In this document: piece by piece, positions 1 through 19,138 of the stretch | Layout of the letters: each line of letters opens with the position of its first letter | How positions within the stretch are numbered: the stretch's first letter is position 1 | Origin: Coturnix japonica | Lineage: Eukaryota > Chordata > Aves > Galliformes > Phasianidae | NCBI RefSeq assembly: GCF_001577835.2 | Contig: NC_029527.1 | Span: 1,688,057-1,752,056, forward strand | DNA length: 64,000 nucleotides | Direction of reading: 5' to 3' | Made by a program: the position numbers and the translations under genes | Notes under the pieces: model-generated | Database searches by the model: none | Seen by the model: the letters and a program-made list of their open reading frames with translations, nothing else | What the model was told of the DNA's origin: nothing

Positions 1-397
1 GAGTATTCACTACTGGCAGCTTCAGAAACACACGCTGCAATCATTTTTCTCCTACAGCAGTAGGATACTACAGACTTTTCCTGTGCAGTCTACAGAGGTA
101 GTTTCTTAAGTAAGCTAGCTCGACAGAAATAGCACCTCTGCCTCCTAAGCACTGCAGAAACCTAAGCTATTTAATCCTTACACAGCCTATTTGAAACAGG
201 CTTTAGGACATAGACTGTTGCTAAAACAAGAAACCAGCTGTAGGGCAACTGAAGGATTATTTATGTTGAAGATTTGACATTCTCCAAAACACACAAAACA
301 AATAAATTCCCAATAACCACCAATATCTGGGAACACACGCTCACTAAACTCAGCAAACAAGCTGAATTAAATAATGAAGCCATTACTTCACTCTTAC

Positions 398-4899
<4,502 letters not shown>

Positions 4900-4900
<1 letters not shown>

Positions 4901-7470
4901 GAGAGGAATTAAAGAGAGAAGGCGGAGCTGAGCAATGAGGGGCTGGTAGGAGTCATGGAACAGCCTCTGCGAGCCGCCCTTGTGGTGCTCGTGTGTTACA
5001 TGTGCGGAGGTTTCCCAGAGTTACGTGACTTATTAAGTATCGCATGAAGTATCGCAACATACGCATTAAGTATCACAGCGCCTCCTGTTTCCTTGGTGCA
5101 AACAACCAGCAGAGCCTCCTTATCTGCTCGGTTCAGGGGCTCTGTTATCTAAACACTGAGCAGGGCAGGGTGATCCATCAGTGAGTGCCAGCGGGGTTAA
5201 GAGTGCAGCCACAAGTGGAGTCATGGCTGTCACAGTGAGTCAGCACACATGGCTGGGCCCTGCAATGGTGACCTCCCTCATAGGGAACAGAATCGCCTCG
5301 TTCATTGCTTGCTAACAGAGCTGTCAGAGGTGTTTCCTCCTGTCTGCCCATGGCCGTGATGAAAAACAGTGATAACGAGTCCTCTGGAAGCTTGTGTGTG
5401 CAAGGATTATGTGTGCAAAGATGGTGTGTGCAATGCGGCTCATCAGGAAGGAGAAAGGAGTTATAAAACAGCCAAAAGAGCCTTTAATAGGCTTGTTTTG
5501 TTCTCCTTTTGATGGCATTTCTGTTGTGAAAACACTTCTGGTCCATGGTTTAGGGTGATGTGCTTGAGTCTGATGGGCAGAACGCTGGGGAAGCCGGGAG
5601 ATAAAGGCAGGATAGTTTCTATCTGCAGCTCCTGACTGTTTCTATCTAAACTCCTTTAAAGGTTCAAGGAGTTGGTGGCAGCTTAGAAGGTCACCCCAGT
5701 CATGAGGTGTGGGGAAGGAGAGCCAAACACTCTGGGAAAGGGGGGGAGCTGGGGCTGATGGGTGGAGGAATAGAAGGGCAAGGTGTGCGCTGGCAAGGGA
5801 GTAGCTGTTAGCAGACACATGTTACAGTAGGAAGGTGTAGGAGTGTAGATAAGAGCCAGATATGGAAGGGGCAATGTCTTCAGGCTACGGAATCATCTGA
5901 GTGCAGTGAAATGTCTCTTTCCCACGTGGTTCCAACACACAGTAGTGTTGGAGTGCAGGAGCCTGCACGAGGACTGCTCTTATTTGTGTGTGTCACTAAG
6001 GAATGATTCCAGGCTGCCCCTTCCACCACCACCCGCTGCCTGGGTGTGATTACAGCAGGCAGGGAGTGAGGCTGAGGCTTTCACCTGCTCTGCACATTTA
6101 CTGCTGGGACTGCAGCACGTTTATAGCAGGATGGTTTGTATTTCTGCTGGCTGATTTTCATCCTGGAGTAACATCATCCTGCTGGTGTGCATCTGCCCTG
6201 GAGCTGCTGCTTTGCTTTCCAGCCAATACAGCCCCAGCAGCCAGGAGATAAACGAATCTCTCTGCAATTAGCAGTGAATGAATACTGTGTACAGCTCCAG
6301 CAGGCAGCTCTCCCACCTGGGGAGGGATCCCTTTGTGGGGCTGCCCTGGTGCCCTGTTCCTTGCAGCTATAGGGCTCTACAGAGGCTGCAGGCTGTGGGA
6401 AGTGGCAAAGCATGGAGGTGCCCTGCAGGGGTTCCTGCTCACACATTTCAAGTGCAGTGAGCCAAGATTAAGGAAACGGCACAGCTCACATGGAGGAAGG
6501 TTTTAAATACAACGCAATGAGCTCCTGCTGCCCGTCAGCCCCTGAGCCTGCAGTGTATTTCAACATCCTGCACTCATTAGGGAAGTGGATTTCACTGCAA
6601 AATGAATGCACCCAATCAAGCAGCTTCTGCTCCAGAGGCGAAATAAGGCACCGAAAACATCCTGTTGGTTGGTTTTATTTTTAACCAAGTTAAAAAGTGA
6701 AGGAAGTTAAGAAATAACCCGGTGAGAGTTGTGCAATCTGAGCTGCAATCCGGATTACTCAGGGCTAGCGGTAAGCAGGGTGGAGCTGCCTGCAGGTTCT
6801 GCCATAACAATAGGGCCAGGAGGGGCCTCGGATGTGCTTGCATTCCTGAAGCAGCCAAGAAGGTGAGAACAGGAAAAAACAAATAACATAAATCCCAAAG
6901 TTGAGTGGTTTTAGTTGTGAAAACAACACATACAGCTCATCCAGCTTAAAAGCATTGTGCCTTCCCAAGTTGCTGGTGTATGTTTGAACTTTGCAGTGCA
7001 ACACCAGGTTTACACTCGGTGCTTCAAGGCCTTGTGAAGGGTAGATTGTACTGAAACTGAGATATCTGGAGTGAAAACTGACTGCAGGAGGACGTGTGCA
7101 GTGAGATAGCAGATGAAATTTGGCACAGACTCACAGTTTCCAGGGGAAAACAACCCCAGTTTCAGCATTCAGCTGCAAACTCTCTGTTGCTGCCCAGTAA
7201 CAACGTGTCAAGGTTGTTGCAGCTCTACCAAACACCTGGTGGGAGTCAGAAACGTGGCAGCAAAGGAACTGAAACAACACAATGCTGCAGCCTGAACTCC
7301 AGCTCGCCTTCACTTTGAATGTTGCCTACAATTCTTGTGCCCAAGGGCCAAGAGCGATAATCAGAGGCACAGCTTCTGCATGAGAAGCAGTCAAACAGGC
7401 TGGGAACAAAAGAACTGGTTCTCCAGGAAGAGCCCTGTGTGCCTGCGCTGGGGCTGCAAGGTGACCTGGG
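4900..7470. other. Intergenic DNA between USP4 and the GPX1 3' end
   Basis: About 2.6 kb of ordinary mixed-composition sequence. The open frames here are short, lack splice context and resemble nothing I know. No RNA gene or recognisable repeat was found. Confidence 0.5.
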
Positions 7471-7474
7471 CTGA

Positions 7475-7615
7475 ATGCAGGATCACAGAGTCTTTATGGT
7501 GGGTGAAGATATCTTACACCCCCCCAGTTCAACCCATCCCAACTGCCCACTAAGCCAAGTCCCTCAATGCCACCTCCCTATGTTTCCTAATGCTTCCAGG
7601 GTCAGGGGCACCCAA
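7475..7615 (-). mobile_element. CR1 LINE 3'-end fragment
   Basis: The plus strand reads GATCACAGAGTCTTTATGGT, then text like AGTTCAACCCATCCCAACTG and CCACTAAGCCAAGTCCCTCA. This is the complement of the same CR1 3' tail seen at 3300-3370 and 35750-35850. It is a short, diverged fragment. Confidence 0.65.
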
Positions 7616-7917
7616 TAGAGGTGCACATCAGGCCGCCTCCAACACAGGGGTCTGCTGGGCAGATGGGACAGATGCTCCACCTCTGGGTCTCCTTTGGGCA
7701 TCCACCAAGACAAAGAATGGGCAACCACAGGCAAAGGCTGCTCCTCTGCAGCCCCTTGGTACAGCAGTGGCTGCCAACTGCCTGGGCACGGCTCAGCCTG
7801 CCCCAGCCTGCACCCAGCCAGAGCCTGCACCCAGCCCTTGGCCATCCCCTGCCCCATTGTTAGTCCCAGCTCGCCCAGATTCAGCACGCAGTAGCCATGA
7901 AGCAGATAGATTTGGTC

Positions 7918-7923
7918 TTTATT
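7918..7923 (-). terminator. GPX1: GPX1 distal poly(A) signal
   Basis: AATAAA on the minus strand, about 200 bp past the GPX1 stop codon and downstream of the SECIS element. Cleavage after this signal keeps the SECIS in the mRNA, so it is the expected functional signal. Confidence 0.7.
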
Positions 7924-7997
7924 CATAGACTCCCATGCCATCACCAGCCCCATAGGCTGCTGCCCCAAGCTGAGATCCCCCAAACATTTCACACGCA

Positions 7998-8056
7998 GCT
8001 TTGAAAACATCGGGCACACTTCGAGGATTTGGAAGATGCGCCGTCACAAGCAAAGC
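7998..8056 (-). promoter_or_regulatory. GPX1: SECIS element of GPX1
   Basis: The element that recruits SBP2 and the selenocysteine elongation factor so that UGA is read as Sec. On the minus strand a 6-bp lower helix pairs GCTTTG (8056-8051) with CAAAGC (8003-7998). Above it lies an internal loop and then the non-Watson-Crick core: TGAC on the 5' side (TGA at 8046-8044) facing CGAT on the 3' side. The upper helix pairs GGCGCATCTTC with GAAGTGTGCC, using G-U pairs and one bulge. The apical loop contains AAA. The core-to-loop spacing of 12 nt fits the known SECIS range. Its place in the 3' untranslated region of a gene with an in-frame UGA makes the call strong. Confidence 0.9.
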
Positions 8057-8121
8057 ATGCGCGGATGGTGGGAGATCAGCCGGAGCAGCAGCCCTTCATA
8101 TAACAGAGCTGCAGGCTTTCC

Positions 8122-8127
8122 TTTATT
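8122..8127 (-). terminator. GPX1: Possible proximal poly(A) signal overlapping the GPX1 stop codon
   Basis: The last codons read CTG CAA TAA AGG, so the TAA stop lies inside a perfect AATAAA. If used, cleavage would fall near or upstream of the SECIS. Whether it is used cannot be told from sequence. Confidence 0.4.
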
Positions 8128-8802
8128 GCAGAGCCTCCTTGGGCACCTTCCGGAGCAGCAGCTCGATGTCGTCCTGCAGTTTGATGGTCTCGAAGTGGCG
8201 GCTGTAGCGGCGGAAGGGGACGCCCTCGGGGTCTACGAGGAACTTCTCGAAGTTCCAGGAGACGTCGTTCCGGCACACGGGGGACCAGATGATGTACTGC
8301 GGGTTGGTCATCAGCGCCGACGGGTCGTCGTGGGGGAACGGCAGCGCCTCTCTCAGGAAGGCGAACAGCGGGTGCGCTCCCTTCCCGTTCACCTCGCACT
8401 TCTCGAACATGGTGAAGTTGGGTTTGAAGCCGTTGCCGGGCCGCACGAACTCCAGCGAGCGCAGGATCTCCTCGTTGGTGGCGTTCTCCTGCGGGGAGGA
8501 GGAGCGGCCCCGTCAGCTCCCGGCCGCGCTGCCGCCCCCATATCGTTCCCCATTTATTTCCCACCCCATACCTGGTGCCCGAACTGGTTGCAGGGGAAGC
8601 CGAGCACACGCAGCCCGCGGGGCCCGTAGCGCTGCTGCAGCTCGTTGAGCTGCAGGAAATCGCGCGTGGTGGTGCCTCAAAGCGACGCCACGTTGACGAC
8701 CAGCAGCACTTTGCCCCGCAGCGAATCCAGCGCCAGCGGCTCCGCTGCGCCCAGCGGCCGCGCCACGATCCCCGCCAGCCCCTTTGCTGCCATTGCTGCC
8801 AT
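8123..8802 (-). CDS. GPX1: Glutathione peroxidase 1 (selenoprotein)
   Basis: Reduces hydrogen peroxide and small organic hydroperoxides with glutathione, in cytosol and mitochondria. Two exons, 8572-8802 and 8123-8488, are joined by a GT-AG intron of 83 bp; the protein is 198 aa. The in-frame TGA at 8679-8677 is Sec42 in [19 protein letters not shown], the GPX active site; it must be read as Sec, not stop. Other catalytic residues are visible: Gln in [10 protein letters not shown], and Trp and Asn in WNFEKFLV. The C-terminal domain ([36 protein letters not shown]) closely matches human GPX1. The start at 8802 is chosen because human GPX1 has a short Ala-rich lead; ATG 8793 is an in-frame alternative. 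The SECIS lies downstream. It sits between USP4 and RHOA as in mammals. Confidence 0.95.
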
Positions 8803-9063
8803 TGCTGCCCCGATCCGCTCCGCTCCGCTCCTCTTCCTACAGACGGACAGACGCAATAACACCCAGCCCGGCCCCACCTCGCAGCGCTTTGTCCCGCCTC
8901 AACCCATCCGCGCACCGCCCGCCCCTTTCCTCCCCCTTCCTCCTCTCTCTGCGCTGTTTGGGGCGGCTTTGGAGCCGGGTCGGGGCTGGAGGAGCAGGCG
9001 GTGCTCGGGCGGGGCGCAGCGCGTCCATGGGACCGCACAGCGGATGGGTTGGAACGGACCGCC

Positions 9064-9092
9064 CAGCCCCAGCCCCAGCCCCAGCCCTGCCG
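9064..9092. repeat. CCCAG-type short tandem repeat
   Basis: Four to five units of CCCAGC/CCCAGCC in a row inside the GPX1 5' flank. Confidence 0.7.
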
Positions 9093-9300
9093 TGGGCTGC
9101 CTGCATCCCCCCAGCTCAGGCTGCCCGAGGCCCCGCCGTGACCTGGGGCACCTCCAGGGATGGCAGCCCACTGCCCAGGGGCGGCTCTGCGGGCGGGGAT
9201 GGGGTCAGACGTGGGGTAACGAAGGGTTCGAGTGCGGGGGAAGCGGGGCTGGAGGAACACGCAGCCCTTACTCAGCCCCCTGCGGTTGATGAGCGGCTGC

Positions 9301-9326
9301 AGCGCAACGCAACGCAACGCAACGCG
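9301..9326. repeat. (GCAAC)n pentanucleotide repeat
   Basis: About five tandem units of GCAAC or CGCAA in the upstream flank of GPX1. Confidence 0.8.
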
Positions 9327-9474
9327 GGTTTGCTCAACTTGTGTAAAAGGAGGAAGAAGAAAGAAAAAAAGGGGCCTCCAACCCAAAAAGGGAACGAGCT
9401 CAGAAACTGCGGAGGATGAAATCCCCACGGACAGCCCAGCAGCTGAGAACTTCCTGCTCTGCCGATGATGAGCC

Positions 9475-9845
9475 CAGATAAGGCTGCGGGGTGCCCTCAG
9501 TGCAGCCTTCCAGTGCCTGAAGGGAACCTATAAACAGGAGGGGAGCCAGCTCTTTGAAAGGGTGGATAACACAGCAAGACAAGGGGAAATGGTTTGATGT
9601 TGAATGGGGAAGATTGAGGTTGGATGTCAGGGGGAAGATCTTTACTCTGAGTGGGGAGGTGCTGGAACTGCTGCCCATAGAGGCTGTGGATGCCCCGTCC
9701 ATCCCTGGAGGTGTTCAGGGCTGGGTTGCATGGGGCCCTGGGCAGCCTGGGCTGGTATCAATGTGGAGGTTGGTGGCCCTGCCTGTGGTGGGGGGTTGGA
9801 GCTTCATCATCTTTGAGGTCCCTTCCAAGCTGGGCCATGCTGTGA
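9475..9845 (+). mobile_element. CR1 LINE 3' fragment
   Basis: Plus-strand CR1 3' region with the hallmark phrases GGGGAAATGGTTTGATGTTG, GGAGGTGTTCAGGGCTGGGT and TGAGGTCCCTTCCAAGCTGG in order. It lies between the GPX1 5' flank and the RHOA 3' end and is moderately diverged. Confidence 0.85.
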
Positions 9846-10009
9846 TCTCACCAGGCAGGGTGAGGGATTCCAGCACATGGGCAGCTCTTACCAAGACAAA
9901 CACCCCCAAGTGTTTGCAGCCGTTCCACAGCCACACCGAGATCAGCTCTTCTAGTTTATCAGACGCTGGACCAAAAGGCCCGGAGTGAGCGATACAGACA
10001 CCAGGATAC

Positions 10010-11136
10010 AGGGAGCTTAGAAAACTGCCTTTATTCTATTAGTTGTTGGAAAAAAAAATGAAAATACAGAAAGTTTAGTTGGCTGCAGAACAGCAAGAAG
10101 TTCACAGGTTAGGAGTCTGATCACTACGCGGTAACCAAACCGAGACCAAAAGTTTCCTTTTTTTTTCCTTTTAATCCTTTTCCTTTTGATACTGGGTTCC
10201 AGCAATGAGCTTAAGGCAACTGAACAGTTCAGAAGCTCGGAGCGCGAGCAGGCTGCTGTCTTTTCTCATCCCTACGGCATGGAAATCAAACCTCCTCCCT
10301 GTGGCTGTGCAGACCACTCGGATGGTTGGGGTGGGTCAGACTCTTACAAATGAACATGGGGAGAGGATCAGCTGCTTTCCATTGGACTTTTATTTTTTTT
10401 TTTTCCAATACAGTTTCTTAAAAAACCCAGAACACCTTTAAACGCAGAGGTTACAAGTAACAGTATTAGGAAATCCAATTATACAAAAAATACTACATCT
10501 AAGCTGGGGTAAATAGATTTATTTTTGGTAACATACATTTAAACTGGCACTAATTACACAGTAACTAAAAGGTAACTAACATGAAACCACAGAACCCTCA
10601 CTTTTCCTTAGCTGTAATGGGACTTGGTCAGTTCAGAGTTGATCACATCTTCAAACTAACGTTTTACCACCTCCCGAGCCCTGAACAATCCCACCTTCCC
10701 TCAATGTGACAGCGCTGAAGCTACGCCTGGTTCCACACACAGCCATTCACTGTTGGACTCAATTAGAATAGGACGTTAGTTATTAAGTAGTTACAGACCA
10801 ATCCTCTGTGCTGACAGCATTTTCTCTTTCTAGAGAGAAGAAAGAAGATAAGAGAATTGTCTTCAATTAGCGCCTGGCATATCCTGTGAGTGCAGAAAAG
10901 GTTGGTTAGAGGAATGTTGAGGTTAACCTTGGGTGCACAGATGAATTTGATGCAGATTGTTATAAAAATCATGGTTGGCTTCTAAATACTGGTAGCAAGA
11001 TGACTTGATTTTTAATCTCTTAAGTAAATTATAGATAATGAAAAAGGCCAGTAATCATACACTAAGATTAATAAACAGCACTTCAAAATTACTCAAGTGC
11101 AGGGTGCTGCTTTGGCCATCTTCTTCTGGCCACACT
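10010..11136 (-). other. RHOA: RHOA 3' untranslated region with three poly(A) signals
   Basis: About 1.1 kb of AT-rich sequence follows the RHOA stop codon. AATAAA occurs on the minus strand at 10518-10523, 10389-10394 and 10030-10035, so alternative 3' ends are likely. The distal signal gives a 3' untranslated region of about the length known for mammalian RHOA. Confidence 0.7.
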
Positions 11137-15441
<4,305 letters not shown>

Positions 15442-18400
15442 TTATGTTTATAGTCAATGAGAACATCTAAATCGAGTCTCTCTGCTGTACACAGACACAT
15501 CTGGAATGATGTGAGTTCAGATCTCCATCTTTTTAAGAGGCACTGGGCATGGAAGCAGCAGAGGGGAGTGGAAATGAGTGTGTTTTAGCACTGCCTGGCC
15601 TGTTCTGGAGTTTGAGACCTGAAACTCCATAGAAACCAAGTAAGCACACTCTGAGAAGTGTGTTTCAAACAATCCATTGAGCAGCACTTCGGTTTGAGGG
15701 CACTGACACTCTCCCCAGGCTGAGCTGGCCCAGCAACCCAGTGCCAGAAAGCTCAGTGAGTCACTTGGGCTGGGGAGCGCCCTGCTGCCACGTCAGAGTG
15801 CTCACAGAAGGATCTCCAGGTCTCAGCCCGCTCCTCCAGTTACACTCAGCTTGTTGCAGAGGGCTGGGAAGCACAAAGCTGGCTCCTGGATGGCACGGCC
15901 AGTGGCTTCATGGGGGCTGCTGGGATCTCTGCTGCTTCCTCCTCGGTAGCAGTTGAAAGAACAAAAGGAAATGGCACGAACTGCTGGGAAAGCAACAGAA
16001 GGATAAGGTGGTGTCAGGAATGGGAGGAAAGATGGAAGAGGTTTAACAAAAGCTGGAGTCAGGGTGGGGCTGAATGAGATGACAGCGTTAGAGCTGGCAA
16101 ACATCAACAGTCAGGAGTGTGGATAGGCACTATCTGCTGGTCATCACTTCCTGCAGGTGACTCTGAAGGAGTGATATACAAAGGCAGCAGAACGGAGTCC
16201 AAGCCCACCAGAGGGCAACAAGAACCTGGGCAACTCCAGCAAGGGGATGCTGTGGGTACAAGAAATGCATGCAGCCCTAAAGGAGAATGGGCAGGTATGT
16301 GGAAGAAACTTCCAGCACAGGTTCAAGAATGCAGAAACCACACCTGAGTTAGAAAATCCCTGCAGCAGAAAGCACTCTGAGAGGCTGAGAGCACCTTGGA
16401 AGTGCTATATATTTGCTCCCACTGCAGGAACAAGATATAAAGAGGGTCTGAGATGCACAGGAATGGAACAGGACAGAACCATATAGACTTCCTTCTGCAT
16501 ACAGGGCAGAGGTTCTGGGCTTCTGCTGGGGGTGCCAGTAGGGAAGGACCCTTCAGCCATCAGTCAGGACCTGGGGACTCCTGGAGCACGGCTCCATCAG
16601 ACAACTGCTGTAATCCAGATCTCTCCTTAGAATGGGCTACATTTACCTTATGAATACATGTGCACACATTTGTGTTATTTACCTTAGGGCTTTCGGGTTA
16701 TTTTTACAACTGTGGAAGGTTTTAAAATGATACACGCTTTCAAAGGGTTCTCTTTCAGTGGTTTTAGATGGTTTTGAGTATTTCTAGCAATGGTAATATT
16801 TGATTTTACGGAACTGGGGATCATCTGTCCTCTGCACCAAGTCACAACCAACCCTGCCAGCTCTCACTACGACCCTTCAGAACCTCAATGCTGAGCCCTA
16901 TGGACCCCTGGAGCAACCTGCTCCTTCTGAGCACGCTTCCCCTGCTGCCTGCCCTCAGCCTTCCTTATGCAATGTAAGCCCATTACCTCTTATCCTACTT
17001 GACACGGGCGTAGGAGAACAGCTTATTCCCTTTCTCCATTGCATACCTTCATTCAGCCTCCTCTGCAGGCAAACCCACCACAGCTCATCCAGCGTTTCTG
17101 CCAGCATCAGAGCGTGCAGCTCCAGTCAGGGGTGAGAAGAGATTCAAACTGAACCTCAGCTCAAAACGATGCCACCCTCCCAACCAGTGCCTTCCCCAGG
17201 TACCACAGGAGCTGCAGTTCCTCCCTCGGCACAGAGCTCACAGCACAGGGAGCTCCTGTTTGCTCAGCTGCCACACTAATACCCTTGTTACACGAGGCTA
17301 TTTCCAAGCGCAGCACTCACGCAGCATAAAGCCCTGCTTGTTACAAGAACCTACCCAACACTCCCAAAGAATCAAAAGATGGAGAAAAATAAGTTTTTTC
17401 CCCATCTTTTAAATGTATTCAGCCCCCCACCCCCCAAAAACGTTGTTTAATGCAACAGAACCTGCCCCTTTAGTTCACTAAGCCCATTATTCTTCCAGAG
17501 GAACACTGGAAGTGCCCCCACTCCTGCAGACCCCAAAGTCATACTCAGAAGGGAGGACTACGGGCACATTGCTGCTGTTTGGGAGGTAGATATGGCCATA
17601 CCCCATAGCCCAGGTGTGCCTCTCTACCCATAGAAAGTAATAAAGGGTGATTAAAGTCCTTCCCCTCGCATAGGTATCCTCACCACACACTTCATGTCAC
17701 TGACACATTGGCCACCACCAGCTTTATGTTGCTGCTATGCCACGCAGGCAGACTCGAGGTGTCTTAACCAAACAGATCACTGCTTATGATGAAGACAAGC
17801 CACAGCAGCAGCCCAGCAGTCCCACAGAGGATGTTTCTGCTGTTGGGAGCGGAAATACCCTTTAGATTCTTTCCCACCTGTTGTTGCTACGGCCCTTAAG
17901 CCCAAAGTGTTGCAGAGTTTCAGCATCTTGCACACAGCTCTGCTGCCTCCCACACGCTGAGCACCAGGCAGACCAATGCCCAGCGCTGTGCTCTCTGTGT
18001 TGCCCTACAACCAGCCAACCCTGCCAGGGTGGGGCAGAACCCTGCCAGGGCCTGTGTTCAGTTCTAAAATACTCCCTTCTGTGAGGACAGAGGGCGAGGA
18101 GTTTCTGTAGTGATTCCATAGAGAAGGGCAGGGAGGGATGAGCAGGCCAAAGTAATTGCTGTCCTCTGGCATTCAAAAGCAGAATGACCCCAATCTCAAG
18201 AGTAGTTTGGAGGGGAAAGCGGTGCGGGCATTAGAATACAGGTCTGCTTGCAGGACAGCTGCATGTAGACTGTGAAGGGACTAGGGCTGAGTATGGAGCA
18301 TTCCATGGGTGGGGGAATGGCACCAACAGCATCAACAGAGGAGCCTTCATCAGCTCCTCTGAGCACACAGAGCTCATGCAGGACAGGCCCTGCACTCAGC

Positions 18401-18837
18401 CGGCCATGCCTGTGAAGTAAAGGAAACTGACCCCAATTCACCTCTTAAGGAAGCTGCAAAACAGGTTTGCAATCAGCCTTAGGACTGCACTGAAAGGAAG
18501 GGAGGAAAGAGATACAATTCAGCCGTACAGGAGTTAGGTTTAACCTTAAGAAGGACATAGAGCAAAACACGCTGCAAGCGAGCAATTATTGCTATTATAT
18601 CCAAAGACATCCAGAACAGAGCAGATGCATTGCACTGAATGCAAAGACAGCCCAGCTCTGTGCTCAGAGAGCTCACACCTGTGTGATACCACGTACAGCA
18701 CGGATGCCTTGGCCACAGGACACCAGGATGCAAGCACTGAAATCATGAATGCTGCAAGGTGATGGTCACAACAGCTTGTTCAGTGATAAACAGCTGCTTG
18801 ATCATGTGCAAATTGGCCTGTGGACATTCACACTCAG

Positions 18838-19138
18838 ATAAGCCATTCCATATCCATGAAGGTGGGCAGTGATAGGACAAGGGGGAATGGTTTTAAACTG
18901 GGACAGGAGAGGTTTAGGTTGGATCTTAGGGGGAAGTTGTTCACCCAGGGGATAGTGACGCACTGGAACAGGTTGCCCAAGGAGGCTGTGGATGCCCCAT
19001 CCCTGCAGGCATTCAAGGCCAGGCTGGATGTGGCTCTGGGCAGCCTGGGCTGCTGGTTGGTGACCCTGCACACAGCAGGGGGTTGGAACTGGATGATCTT
19101 TGAGGTCCTTTCCAACCCAGGCCATTCTACTATGTGTT
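18838..19138 (+). mobile_element. CR1 LINE 3' fragment in RHOA intron 1
   Basis: Plus-strand CR1 tail: GATAGGACAAGGGGGAATGG, GGCATTCAAGGCCAGGCTGG and GGTCCTTTCCAACCCAGGCC occur in the canonical order. It looks rather well preserved. Confidence 0.92.

Larger units (their letters stand above)
8803..9330 (-). promoter_or_regulatory. GPX1: GPX1 CpG-rich 5' flank
   Basis: GC-rich sequence directly upstream of the GPX1 start, with the first exon inside the same block. There is no TATA box at a suitable distance. The long antisense and sense open frames across it are a by-product of the base composition. Confidence 0.5.

Noticed and set aside
8677-8679. GPX1 as a pseudogene with a stop codon
   Set aside because: The TGA is at the conserved selenocysteine site and a SECIS lies in the 3' untranslated region.
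8076-9428. 450-codon minus-strand frame across GPX1
   Set aside because: It is a shadow frame in a GC-rich region: it runs through the GPX1 intron and promoter, and the true GPX1 frame is different and needs Sec.
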